A stretch of 64,000 nucleotides of DNA, taken from assembly GCF_028290025.1 (NCBI RefSeq), contig NZ_JAQGKQ010000088.1, positions 124,001-188,000 on the forward strand, read 5' to 3'. The position numbers were made by a program, and so were the translations under genes. The first letter of the stretch is position 1. Each line of letters opens with the position of its first letter. The stretch is from Cypionkella sp. (lineage in GTDB: Bacteria > Pseudomonadota > Alphaproteobacteria > Rhodobacterales > Rhodobacteraceae). The notes beneath the pieces were generated by a model. That model ran no database searches. It saw nothing but the letters and a program-made list of their open reading frames with translations, and was not told where the DNA came from. Of this stretch, positions 45,920 through 55,677 are shown in pieces.

Positions 45920-47401
45920 ATGGCTGATATCGTCATGCCTCTAAGGGCAGGAACTCAAACAAAGGTGGAAAGCGAAAAGCTGACACCAGAAGCTATCATT
46001 GCCATAGCGGTGCTGATCGCTTCGACCTTCACTGTCATCCTCAACGAGATGATGATGGCTGTCGCCTTGCCGCGCGTCATGATCGATCTCAACATCAATG
46101 CCTCGACCGTCCAGTGGCTCACGACTGGCTACATGCTTACGATGGCCGTCGTTATTCCGGCGACGGGTTTCCTGACGGAGCGTTTCCGCATGCGGACGGT
46201 CTATACGATCGCGCTGTCGCTGTTCACGTTGGGGACATTGATTGCCGTCGTGGCACCCGGGTTTTCGGTGCTGCTGATCGGTCGCATCGTGCAAGCCGTG
46301 GGGACCGCAATTGCAACGCCTCTGGCTTTTACTGCTGTCGCAGCTCTTGTGCCACGCTCGCGCCAGGGGCGCATGATGGCCTTGCTGACCGTCGCCACAT
46401 CGACAGCCCCCGCCTTCGGACCTGCAATGGCCGGGGCTATCCTGTCGGTCGCTGGTTGGCGGTGGCTGTTCATCGCCATCCTGCCGATCGCCCTGATTTG
46501 CCTCGTCGTTGGAAACCGCATGATCCGTGTGCCGAGCACGCCCCGTCACGCTAAACTCGATGTGGTCTCGGTACTGCTTTCCGCCGTTGGCTTTTCTGGC
46601 GTCGTGTACGGATTGGCCTCGTTCGGCGAGGGTTCGGGCGGGCACTCAATCGTGTCACCATGGCTGGCCCTAGGGGTTGGTCTGGTCTTTGTCGCCCTGT
46701 TTGCCGCACGGCAGTTTCATCTGCAAAAGTCTGACCGTGCCCTGCTTGACCTGCGGCCATTCGCCAATCGCACTTTCGCGACGACCAGCTTGCTCGCCTT
46801 GGCGTTCATGACCGCCGCAGCCGGCATGATGACGTTGATGCCTGTCATGCTGCAAACCTCCTATGGCCTGACGCCTCTGCAAACAGGCCTCTTCATGCTG
46901 CCAGGCGGCCTAACGATCACCTTCATCTCGATGGTCGTTGGACGTTACTATGATCGTGTCGGCGCACGACCGCTTATGATCATCGGCGCCGTTATCGACG
47001 CGGCAGGACTGTACTTTTTGTCCACCCTTGCTCCAGGAACGCCAATCCCGGTGCTGCTCGCAACCTACATATTCATCATTGTCGGACAGGCCTTCTTGTG
47101 GACGCCGACCTATGCGGCATCGCTCGGCGCCCTCAACAAGCACCTGCTGCCACACGGCTCCGCCATCATGAGCACCATCCAGCAGCTGACAGGTGCGGCA
47201 GGCATTGCCATCGCGTTCTCGATCATGACGTCTGCAAGCGCGAAATACGTGGCCGGCGGCGAAGCTCTTGCACCCTCCATGGCCCATGGTGCCCAGTACT
47301 ACTATCTGGTTGGCTGTTTCGTAGCGATTGCCGCCCTTGTCATCGCCTTTGCCATGCCTAAGACCACCGCAGGCAGCGGCGTCCCTGTCGGGGTCCACTA
47401 A
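45920..47401 (+). CDS. MFS efflux transporter, DHA2 (EmrB/QacA) type
   Basis: 493 residues with about 14 hydrophobic spans. Family motifs include LNEMMMAVALPRVMIDL, VQWLTTGYMLTMAVVIPATG in pieces, and motif C-like GPAMAGAIL in span 5. It is a proton-driven drug exporter of the inner membrane, placed downstream of a MarR regulator and reductases, a usual detoxification arrangement. Confidence 0.92.
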   Translation: MADIVMPLRAGTQTKVESEKLTPEAIIAIAVLIASTFTVILNEMMMAVALPRVMIDLNINASTVQWLTTGYMLTMAVVIPATGFLTERFRMRTVYTIALSLFTLGTLIAVVAPGFSVLLIGRIVQAVGTAIATPLAFTAVAALVPRSRQGRMMALLTVATSTAPAFGPAMAGAILSVAGWRWLFIAILPIALICLVVGNRMIRVPSTPRHAKLDVVSVLLSAVGFSGVVYGLASFGEGSGGHSIVSPWLALGVGLVFVALFAARQFHLQKSDRALLDLRPFANRTFATTSLLALAFMTAAAGMMTLMPVMLQTSYGLTPLQTGLFMLPGGLTITFISMVVGRYYDRVGARPLMIIGAVIDAAGLYFLSTLAPGTPIPVLLATYIFIIVGQAFLWTPTYAASLGALNKHLLPHGSAIMSTIQQLTGAAGIAIAFSIMTSASAKYVAGGEALAPSMAHGAQYYYLVGCFVAIAALVIAFAMPKTTAGSGVPVGVH

Positions 47402-47509
47402 CCGTAAAGCGACAACCTTGCAGGCTGAGTGGCCCTTGCCGCACCGCCTGCGTCCACGCAACCAACTTGCGTTGCCGATCGGTGACAAACGCCCATTGAT
47501 AGGCACATT

Positions 47510-48834
47510 ATGAACAAGCCCAAAATGATTATCGGCATGCATCTGGGCAACGGTTACGGCGCTCTGGCGGGTGCCTGGCGCATGCCCTGGGTCGATCCTA
47601 CCAATTACACCGATTACGACACCCGAGTTCGTCAAGCACAAGCAGCCGAACGGGGAAAGTTTCAGTTCATTTTCCTTCCGGACGGTCCCAGCGCCGTTTC
47701 CGCCGATATCGATTTTGAAGCGCCAGGCTTCAATCTGGACGTGATGATGACGCTGGCGGCGGTTGCGCGGGGAACCGAACGTATCGGGCTGGTTGCAACT
47801 GGCTCCACCACCTTCAACGAACCGTACAACCTAGCCCGCCAGTTCAAGGCGCTTGATGTCATGAGCCATGGGCGGGCCGGCTGGAACGCCATCACCTCGG
47901 CAGGCGACGATGTCGCGGCAAATTATGGTGTCCGTATCCCGTCATCGGCAGATCGCTATGGCCGAGCCCATGAGTTCATTCAGCTGGTGCAGTCCCTATG
48001 GGGAAGCTGGGGCAAGGATGCGTGGGTACACGATCAAGCCACAGGCCAGTTTGCCAAGTCCGAAGAGGTCGCACCAGTCAACCTGAGCGGCAAATACGTT
48101 GCCTCCCGCGGTCCCCTCTACATTCCGCCTTCAGAGCAGGGGCAGCCTGTTGTCTTTCACGCTGCCGGTCTCAGCAACAATGCACTCAGCCTCGCAGGAC
48201 GCTACGCCAGCGCTGTGATCGGTGCAGCCTTCTCCATCGAAGAAGCAATCGAACACCGCACCGCCTTCCGAAACGCCGCAGAAGCGGCGGGCGCAATCCT
48301 GATGAAATCAAGTTCATACCCGGCCTGATGACGACGATTGCTGCCGACAAGCGTGCTGCGCTCGACAGGCGTATCGCACTGACCGAGCGGGCCTTCCCGC
48401 AGCGGGTTGCCTATCTGCAGCACATGATTGGCGTCCGGCTCGATCCATCGGATCTGGACAAGCCTTTGTCGCCCCAACAATTGGCGCAAGCCAGGCCATC
48501 GAACCAAGATCCGCGCTCAATTCGCGCCCTCATGGTTGCTCGCGAAGGGTGGATCCTGCGCGACATACTAGCTCACGGCGTCATCGACTATCAACCTGTG
48601 GTTGCAGGGACGCCTGTCGATGTTGCCGACCATATGCAGCAGTGGTTCGAAGGTGGTGCAGCTGATGGCTTCTGGATCTCACCCGACGTCAATGAAGATG
48701 GTATCGATGCCTTTGTCGATGGCGTCGTGCCACTGCTGCAAGAGCGAGGGCTCTTCCACCACGACTATGAAGGCAAGACGCTTCGCGACCACATCGGAGC
48801 GCCAGATCAGTACGGGATAGATGCCCGAGTATGA
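47510..48834 (+). pseudogene. LLM-class flavin monooxygenase (NtaA/SnaA/DszA type), frameshifted
   Basis: The first 260 codons (HLGNGYGALAGAWRMP, RGKFQFIFLPDGP, GWNAITSAGDDVAANYG) are an NtaA/DszA-type FMNH2-dependent monooxygenase. After NAAEAAG the frame ends early. The continuation NPDEIKFIPGLMTTIAADK to HIGAPDQYGID is in the next frame. One base is missing in the G-rich run near 48,288-48,293. The full gene would make about 441 residues. A sequencing error is possible, but the neighbouring OYE gene is also broken. Confidence 0.88.
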
Positions 48835-48931
48835 CTGTGATTATCCAGCGGATTTGGGGCCGCTCCTTGGGGAGATCGACAGAGGGCAGACGGACCTGTC
48901 GAAACTACACAATGACAAATTGGAGAGCATA

Positions 48932-49843
48932 ATGACTGACACCACTCCCCTAATCTTTCTCATGGGCACCACGGGCCAAACGGGCCGGCTGATTTTGGAG
49001 GATTTCGACCGCGATCCTGGTGGCGTGCGCATCCGAATTGGTGTGCGCAAGCAAAAGGATCTGGAGCGGCTGCGTGCTGAGGGGCGCGATGCGGTCCTCT
49101 TTGATCTAGACGATCCCCGGACTTTCGGCCCGGCGCTTTGTGGCGTCGATCGCATGAATATACTTACCGGCTACACCATCGCCATGACCCATCAGACCAA
49201 GACCCTGGTAGACGCGGCGAAGAAGGCGGGCGTGCAGCACATTGTCAACCAGGGCATTTTTGCGGCTGAGGACGCTACCGACTCGAAATCCAGCTGGTTC
49301 GCGCTGGTTGAAGCTTACATCGAGTCCAGTGGCATCGCCTGGACGCACCTGCATCCGAACGTGTTTCTTGAGAACATGCTCAGCGTGTCGCAGCCCATAG
49401 GGGGCACCTTCTCAACATTCTGGGGCGAGAACCGCGTCGGTTACGTTGCGCTTCATGACTTGGCCGCAGTGACCGGCAAAGTCCTGCGCGACGGTCCGGA
49501 ACGCCATGGTTCGAAGGATTACTATCTTAGCACTGAAACCATGACCAGCTCCGAACAGGCTACCGTATTTAGCGAAGTTCTGGATCGTTCGATCCACTGC
49601 AACTTTCTTGATGCGGAAGATATGGAGGCGCTGTTCAAGAAGGGCACAATAGCGGTCGAGGACTGGTATGCCCGCAGCTCGTTCGAGCTTCTGGTGCAGT
49701 TCGAGAACGGACGCATGGGCTATTTGGGCACCGTCAAGGATGACGTTCCCTACCTGCTCGGAAGGCCCGCTATCGGCGTCCGTGCTTGGGCGGAAATGCA
49801 TAAAGCGCAGTTGCTGGCACTTGTCGACCAGCCCTTAGCCTAG
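48932..49843 (+). CDS. NmrA-like NAD(P)-binding protein
   Basis: 303 residues from MTDTTPLIFLMGTTGQTGR, with GGAG 7-10 nt upstream. The glycine-rich GTTGQTG loop, VFDLDDP-type second strand and HIVNQGIF fit the NmrA/HSCARG atypical short-chain dehydrogenase group. It may be a redox sensor or an oxidoreductase. It lies between two broken flavoenzyme genes. Confidence 0.87.
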   Translation: MTDTTPLIFLMGTTGQTGRLILEDFDRDPGGVRIRIGVRKQKDLERLRAEGRDAVLFDLDDPRTFGPALCGVDRMNILTGYTIAMTHQTKTLVDAAKKAGVQHIVNQGIFAAEDATDSKSSWFALVEAYIESSGIAWTHLHPNVFLENMLSVSQPIGGTFSTFWGENRVGYVALHDLAAVTGKVLRDGPERHGSKDYYLSTETMTSSEQATVFSEVLDRSIHCNFLDAEDMEALFKKGTIAVEDWYARSSFELLVQFENGRMGYLGTVKDDVPYLLGRPAIGVRAWAEMHKAQLLALVDQPLA

Positions 49844-49898
49844 AGTTTTCCAACTGGATAGGGTCTTCGCAAGTCATCCTCAGTGAAAGATTAGAACG

Positions 49899-50824
49899 AT
49901 AAAAAAGCTACTCGAAACTTACGACCTGAGCGGGCGCCTTCTTCAAAACCGCTTCGTTATGGCGCCGATGACTCGTGCTCGTCGCCCAGACAATATTGCG
50001 AATGAAGAGACGGCAGCTTACTACCGCCAGAGGGCAAGCGCTGGCCTTATCGTCAGCGAAGGAACGCCGGTGTCCCCTGAGGCTCAGGGATATATTTGTG
50101 TCCCGGTATCTGGACTGCTGAGCAGGTCGCAGGATGGAAGCTGGTAACCGAAGCCGTGCACGATGCAGGTGGCACGATGTTCGCCCAGCTCTGGCATGTC
50201 GGTCGCATCTCCCACACATCCATGCAGCCGGGTGGCCAAGCGCCAGTCAGTTCATCGTCGAGACGAGTTGAAGATCCAAGATTTAAGGTGTTCACCTACT
50301 TGGAGGATGGCTCTGAAGGCTACCTTGATCCGTCCGTGCCGCGCTTGTTGGAAACTGACGAGGTGGCTCGGGTAACGTCTGATTTTGTCCGGGGTGCCCG
50401 CAACGCCGTGGCGGCCGGCTTCGATGGTGTCGAGATCCACGCCGCCAACAACTACCTTTTCGAGCAGTTTCTCAACCCCAGCATGAATGACCGAACCGAT
50501 CGCTATGGCGGTTCCGTTGAAAGCCGTGCGCGCTTCGCGCTGGAGACGATAGACGCTGTAGTAGGGGAGCTTGGGGCAGATCGTGTCGGCATTCGCCTGT
50601 CCCCGCACAACCAACAGGTCGAAGTGCAAAATGATGATTGGGTCGAAGAGACCTACAATTATCTCGCCGACGAACTGGCCAAACGGAAGATCGCGTACAT
50701 CCACCTCAACGACAGCGTGACTTCAGGCAAACATGCCCTGAACGATGCCTTCCTAAAGACCTTCCGGACACATTTCCGCGGGACCATGTCTGGACGGCCC
50801 CTGATGCGCAAGCTGAGAATCTGA
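49899..50824 (+). pseudogene. Old Yellow Enzyme family reductase, three lesions
   Basis: KKLLETYDLSGRLLQNRFVM and APMTRARR open an OYE, but the codon in the usual Met position is ATA (49,899) and no good start lies in frame. After GYICVP one G is missing near 50,104, so the frame changes to GIWTAEQVAGWKLV. The FMN and active-site stretch QLWHVGRISH, FDGVEIHAANNYL and NDRTDRYGGS follow. The last about 80 residues with the phosphate-binding loop are replaced by unrelated sequence before the IS110-type element. Inactive. Confidence 0.87.
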
Positions 50825-51035
50825 CGCGCCTATGCCGAAAGCAGTCATGTCTACGGCCTTTATGTGCGGTGGAACCGCTGGCCCAGATGAAGTCCGCAGA
50901 TCAGGTCCCAATCAAAATTACGCGCTCACCCGGCGCCTTGACCCCGTGGGGTGTCCTGATCCCCGGTTCGACCGGTTTGTCATCTTTTCTCAGCCTCGAC
51001 GCATTCACTTCGCTGCTCGTCAGTCGGTTATCCGG

Positions 51036-52052
51036 TTATCCGGCTGGGGCCGCGTAAACTTCGTTCCGCCGCAAGATCGCCCAGGCGATGCGTGCGGTTT
51101 TGTTGGCCTGAGCCACTGCCACGACCTTTGGCCGCTTGCGCTCTTTCATCTGCAACAACCAAGCCTTCCCCGGGTCGCCCTGCCGGGTGAAGCGCAGAAC
51201 CGCAGTCGCGCCGGAGACTAGCAGGCGTCGGATGTAGCCGTCGCCCTGCTTGCTGATTCCGGTCTGGCGATCCTTACCGCCACTCGAATGCGCCTTCGGT
51301 GTGAGACCAAGCCAGGCAGCGAACTGGCGCGCCGAGCGGAAAAGGCTGGCGTCAGGCACGTTCGCCGCGATCGCACTGGCGGTGATCGGCCCGATGCCCG
51401 GGATGGTGGCCAACCGGCGGCTGGCATCGTTCGACCGGTGCCAGTCAAGGATCTTCCGTTCAAGGATCTCGACCTGTTCTGCAAGACCATCAGCCTGGCT
51501 GAGCAGGGCGTGAAGCGCCACGGCGGCATGGTTCGGTAGCTCGTCGCGAACGGCATGGAAGTGCAGCTTCAAGCTGCTCAGCCCTTCCAGGCCCTGAGCC
51601 GCAACGATGCCGAGCTCAGCCAGATGCGCCCGCAGCGCGTTCGTCAGCATCGTTCTTTGGCGTACCAGAAGCTCGCGGACTTTGTGCAGCATCAGCACCG
51701 CCTGCTGGTCTTCGCTCTTCACCGCCACGAAACGCATCGTCGGACGGGTGACTGCTTCACAGATCGCTTCGGCATCCGACGCATCTGTCTTCCCGCGCTT
51801 CACGTAGGGCTTAACGTAAGCAGGCGGCATCAGCCTGACCTCATGGCCAAGTCGGCCGATCTCGCGCGCCCAGTAATGAGATGAAGCGCATGCCTCCATC
51901 CCGACCAGGCACGGCGATAACATGGCAAAGAACCGCAGCACCTCCGCCCGCCGCAGTTTGCGACGCACGCCGATCCTGCCCTCCCGATCAATTCCATGAA
52001 CCTGAAATACGTTCTTTGCTAGGTCGAGACCAACCGTCACAACATCAGTCAT
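51036..52052 (-). CDS. IS110-family (IS1111 group) transposase
   Basis: 338 residues. DEDD core: Asp in VGLDLAKNVFQVHG, Glu in VGMEACASSHYW, Asp in KRGKTDASDAEAICEA. C-terminal domain: IPGIGPITASAIAA, WLGLTPKAHSSGGKDRQ with the serine motif. It is intact. In the IS1111 group the guide RNA lies 3' of the transposase gene, which would be about 50,830-51,035 here. Element ends were not resolved. Confidence 0.93.
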   Translation of the reverse strand: MTDVVTVGLDLAKNVFQVHGIDREGRIGVRRKLRRAEVLRFFAMLSPCLVGMEACASSHYWAREIGRLGHEVRLMPPAYVKPYVKRGKTDASDAEAICEAVTRPTMRFVAVKSEDQQAVLMLHKVRELLVRQRTMLTNALRAHLAELGIVAAQGLEGLSSLKLHFHAVRDELPNHAAVALHALLSQADGLAEQVEILERKILDWHRSNDASRRLATIPGIGPITASAIAANVPDASLFRSARQFAAWLGLTPKAHSSGGKDRQTGISKQGDGYIRRLLVSGATAVLRFTRQGDPGKAWLLQMKERKRPKVVAVAQANKTARIAWAILRRNEVYAAPAG

Positions 52053-52177
52053 AATGATTCCTCCCTATATTGGAGCCCCGATCATACCACGGCGCCAATC
52101 CGCGTCACGGTTGGGACAGGGGCCGTCCACCACATCAAAATTGGACGCCGATAACCCCGCCTAGGGGGTCAATTTTG

Positions 52178-53819
52178 GGCTCTGACTCAATCTTGATGCA
52201 CGCTTTTCTGGCCGACATGTTGTGATGGTTCCGGGAGGACCAACAATATGTCGCGGATACACAAGGATGGTTTGGAGGTGCCGGAGGGGCTGATCGTTGA
52301 ATCGATCGTAGTTTGCGACGGCCTGGTCACGGTGGTAGCACGGTCATTGTTGCGATCATCGGCTTGCCCTGGATGCGGGGCGGTGTCGGGTTCGGTTCAC
52401 AGTCGATACGTCAGGAGCTTGGCAGATTTGCCGTCACATGGTTCGGCGGGAAGACTGTTGCTTCAAACCCGGCGGTTCAGATGCAGGTCAATCGGTTGCC
52501 CTGTGAAGATCTTCGCCGAGCGGTTTGACCCGTCTATCGTGCAGCGATTTGGGAGGCGGACGGAGCGTCTCGAGGGGATTGTTCATCATATTGGCCTCGT
52601 CCTTGGTGGTCGCCCGGGCCAGCGGACAGCGAAGCGACTGGTCCTTCCGGTCAGCCGCGATACGCTACTCAGGGTCGTGCGCCGAAGGGCACCAGCAACT
52701 GACGCCTCACCTAGGGTGGTCGGCATCGATGACTGGGCCTGGCGGAAGGGTCACCGCTATGGAACCGTCGTCTGTGACCTCGAACGGCGGCGGATCATTG
52801 ATGTCCTGCCGGATCGCGAGACGGCGACGGCTCAGGCCTGGCTGGCGGCACGCCCCTCCATCGAGATCATCGCGCGGGATCGTGGCGGTGGCTATGGACC
52901 TGCCGGCCGCTGCGGGCGTCCGGACGCCGTGCAGGTCGCAGACCGTTGGCATCTCATGGAAAATTGTAGTGCGGCCCTCTTAGGCGTTGTCCGGAACGCG
53001 ATGCGAGACATCCGCCGGGTTGTGGGAGTAAGGCAGCTTGGTCCGGAGGTCATGACGGCCGTCGAGCGCAAGCAATACGAGGGCTGGCGCCGTCGTTCTG
53101 CGGAAAGCGCCATGATCACGGACCTGGTGAAGGCACAGGTGCCAATCAAAGACATCGTCCGCCGCACCGGCCGATCGCGGCAATGCGTGCGCAACATTGC
53201 GCGAGGCGATCGTTCTGACGTCTTCCGATCAAGAGCCAGCACACTGGACGGATATCTCGACTGGCTGTCGCACGAGTGGGCAAGTGGTTGCCGAAGCGGC
53301 GCAGAACTCTGGAGACGATTGCGCGCCCAAGGTTACGCAGGCTCTCTACGTGTCGTCACCGAGTGGGCGACCCGGCGCCGCCGGGATGAGGCAACGGAGT
53401 TACCGCGCAGATGTCCGAGTTCGCGAATGATCGCCAAATTGCTTATGCTCGATCCAGACCGCCTTCCACGTGCCGACCTCATGCTGGCAACTCTGATAGA
53501 AGCGGAGTTGCCAGACCTATGGCAAGCAAAGACCCTTGTTCAGCGTTTCCACCACATGATCCGCACCGGCTGTTCAAAAGACCTCGATACATGGATCCAA
53601 GACGCGTCTAAACATCTGGTCGCCTTCACACGCGGCATCATCGCGGATCGAACTGCGGTCGCCGCCGCCATCGCCAGCCCTTGGTCCAATGGCCAGACAG
53701 AAGGACAGATCACCAAGCTGAAGCTGGTCAAACGCCAGATGTATGGCAGGGCAAACCTCGACCTCCTGCGCGCGCGACTGCTGGGTAGTGCGTGATGTGC
53801 ATCAAGATTGAGTCAGAGC
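52178..53819 (+). mobile_element. ISL3-family insertion sequence, apparently intact
   Basis: 24-bp terminal inverted repeats (left 52178-52201, right 53797-53820) read GGCTCTGACTCAATC then TTGATGCAC. An 8-bp direct repeat CAATTTTG flanks the element (52170-52177 and 53820-53827), the ISL3 target duplication size, so insertion was recent and by transposition. It contains one transposase gene. Confidence 0.93.
52248..53795 (+). CDS. ISL3-family transposase
   Basis: 515 residues. The N-terminal zinc finger CPGCGAVSGSVHSRY and HTH precede the DDE_Tnp_ISL3 core: Asp in VVGIDDWAWRKGHRYG, DRGGGYGPAG, VADRWHLMEN, and the C-terminal Glu in NGQTEGQITKLKLVKRQMYG. Complete and in frame, so the element is likely mobile. 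Confidence 0.95.
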   Translation: MSRIHKDGLEVPEGLIVESIVVCDGLVTVVARSLLRSSACPGCGAVSGSVHSRYVRSLADLPSHGSAGRLLLQTRRFRCRSIGCPVKIFAERFDPSIVQRFGRRTERLEGIVHHIGLVLGGRPGQRTAKRLVLPVSRDTLLRVVRRRAPATDASPRVVGIDDWAWRKGHRYGTVVCDLERRRIIDVLPDRETATAQAWLAARPSIEIIARDRGGGYGPAGRCGRPDAVQVADRWHLMENCSAALLGVVRNAMRDIRRVVGVRQLGPEVMTAVERKQYEGWRRRSAESAMITDLVKAQVPIKDIVRRTGRSRQCVRNIARGDRSDVFRSRASTLDGYLDWLSHEWASGCRSGAELWRRLRAQGYAGSLRVVTEWATRRRRDEATELPRRCPSSRMIAKLLMLDPDRLPRADLMLATLIEAELPDLWQAKTLVQRFHHMIRTGCSKDLDTWIQDASKHLVAFTRGIIADRTAVAAAIASPWSNGQTEGQITKLKLVKRQMYGRANLDLLRARLLGSA

Positions 53820-53926
53820 CAATTTTGCACGCCGAAGCACAGGTCTGGCCGGACGGCATTTGCGCCTCGCGGTTTGGACCCTTTTCAGAGAGTTCAACGC
53901 GGGGCTTTTTTATTTGGGTTGATCGG

Positions 53927-54829
53927 GTGAGACGCTGTATCTCACTAGGATTGCTGCATTCAGGCTCGGGCAGCTACGCCTTGCTGTCGCGGGCAAGCCT
54001 GACTGGGGCGATGGCTGCGATCGCGGCGATCAATGCCGATACCATACAGCCATTGAAGTTTACACCCGTGCTGCGCGATCCGGGTGGAAATGCTGATGCT
54101 TACGGACCGCTCTGCGAGGAAATTTTACGGGACAGTGCGGCGCGTCACATAGTCGGATGCGTCACATCGCTCAGCCGAAAAGAGGCGATCCCCAGCTTAG
54201 AAAAGCTGGGCGGCACGTTGTGGTATCCGCTGCCCTACGAGGGGTTTGAGGCGTCAGATCGGGTGGTCTACACGCATGCTTGCCCAAATCAGCACCTGCT
54301 GCCTTTGTTGGATTGGGCGCTGCCCGCGCATGGACGGCGGGTCTATCTGACAGGCTCGAACTACATTTGGGGATCGGAAATCAACCGTCTGGCTCGCATG
54401 ACCATCGTTGAGGCAGGCGGCGTTGTGCTGGGCGAGTGTTATCTGCCGATAGGTGCGTTGGATGTCGAGCGGATGATTGATGAGATCCGCGCCACTTGCC
54501 CGGATTTCGTGCTAAATTCGCTGGTGGGGGCGTGGTCTTACGCGTTCTTGCGTGCCTATCACGCCTTGGGGTTGACCGATCAGCGCTTCAGCGCCGACCG
54601 TTGCCCGATGCTGTCTTGCAACCTCACTGAATGTGAATTGGCGCCCTTGAGTGAAGCTGCCGAAGGTTTGATTGCGGCTGGGCCTTATTTCCGCGGCTCT
54701 GCGGGCTGGCCGGGCGGCGACTTCGGATCATCACACGAGGCTGCAAGTTATGCTGCCGTGATGGAATTGGCGCGGCTGCTCGCGCATCATGGGGCTGGGT
54801 CGCCACGGGATCCCTGTCGTAGTTTGTGA
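53927..54829 (+). pseudogene. AmiC/UrtA-like periplasmic-binding-fold protein, truncated
   Basis: The frame shows the amide/urea-binding AmiC fold: ISLGLLHSGSGSYALLSRA, LRDPGGNADAYGPLCEEI, IVGCVTSLSRKEAIPSLEK, YPLPYEGFEASDRVVY, PNQHLLPLLDWALP and GSNYIWGSEINRL. About 80 C-terminal residues are missing: after YAAVMELARLLAHHG the frame ends in unrelated sequence. The start is unclear; GTG at 53,927 is in frame but no good ribosome site is seen, and the ISL3 element lies 100 bp upstream. No amiR or amidase gene is near. Confidence 0.65.
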
Positions 54830-54863
54830 ATATCATCTACGATATAGACAACCATGGCACTGT

Positions 54864-55664
54864 TTAGCTTTCCGCATCGTCGCCGTGAATGATACTTGCA
54901 AGTTTCGACAGCACACTCGCTTGATCGCCCCGCTGGAATACATTGCGCCCAAACATTAGCCCCTTGGCACCGCTGCCCACTGCCGCTTCGGCAAATGCCA
55001 TGAGATCGGCCTCGCTACCGTCCGCCGCCCCGCCTGCAACACAAACCGGAGCCATTGCTGTCGCTGCGACCTCTGCCATGCCCGCTGCTCCACACCAATC
55101 TGTTTTCAGAATATCGGCACCGATTTCAGTAGCGATCCGGCAATTCATTGCCACGGTGGCGGGGTCGTTGGGGTTCACGAAGCCACCGCGGGCGGCCATT
55201 GCTTCGATCACATGCACCAGGCCGAAGCGACGGCAATCGCGGGCGACTTCGGCACAAATCTCGAAGCTATGAGTTTCTTCCTCGGGGCGGTTGTTGCAAG
55301 TGAACAGATAGGTCATCACCGCTTCGGCCCCCATTTGCACAGCATCCTCAACCGGAAAAACCAACCGCTGATGCGCATCGGGATAGGCAAAGGCGGTGCC
55401 CTCGCGCCACATGGTCGTTTGATCCAAGCGCAGGATAATCGCTGGCCCGCCTGCAAACCGCGCATGATAGCGCGATAACATGCCGGGGCTGACGATCACT
55501 GCATCAACGCCGGCCTGCACCGCCGCATCAATCAGCGGGGCGGGATCGGCGATGCCCGCAATCGGCCCCACCATCATGCCGTGATCCATCGCCAGACACA
55601 GCATCCTCCCGCTGTCTTTGCGAAACATTTGCGCCATGCGCCGCTTTTTGCCGATTGCTGTCAT
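54864..55664 (-). CDS. Class I aldolase of the DeoC/FbaB/LsrF family
   Basis: 266 residues. TIM-barrel marks: CLAMDHGMMVGP (FbaB/LsrF-type N-terminal Asp-His), GAEAVMTYLF, the Schiff-base Lys in GADILKTDW, VCVAGGAADG and GLMFGRNVFQ phosphate-binding end. GGAGGG precedes the ATG. It follows the DeoR gene by 13 nt and probably acts in the same sugar pathway as the divergent transporter and dhaKL, either cleaving or condensing a phosphorylated ketose. Confidence 0.88.
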   Translation of the reverse strand: MTAIGKKRRMAQMFRKDSGRMLCLAMDHGMMVGPIAGIADPAPLIDAAVQAGVDAVIVSPGMLSRYHARFAGGPAIILRLDQTTMWREGTAFAYPDAHQRLVFPVEDAVQMGAEAVMTYLFTCNNRPEEETHSFEICAEVARDCRRFGLVHVIEAMAARGGFVNPNDPATVAMNCRIATEIGADILKTDWCGAAGMAEVAATAMAPVCVAGGAADGSEADLMAFAEAAVGSGAKGLMFGRNVFQRGDQASVLSKLASIIHGDDAES

Positions 55665-55677
55665 TGCCGACCCTCCC

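Noticed and set aside
50832-51057. Continuation of the OYE gene in other frames
   Set aside because: None of the three frames shows the expected FGRPF/ANPDL-type C-terminal motifs, so the OYE 3' end is treated as lost.
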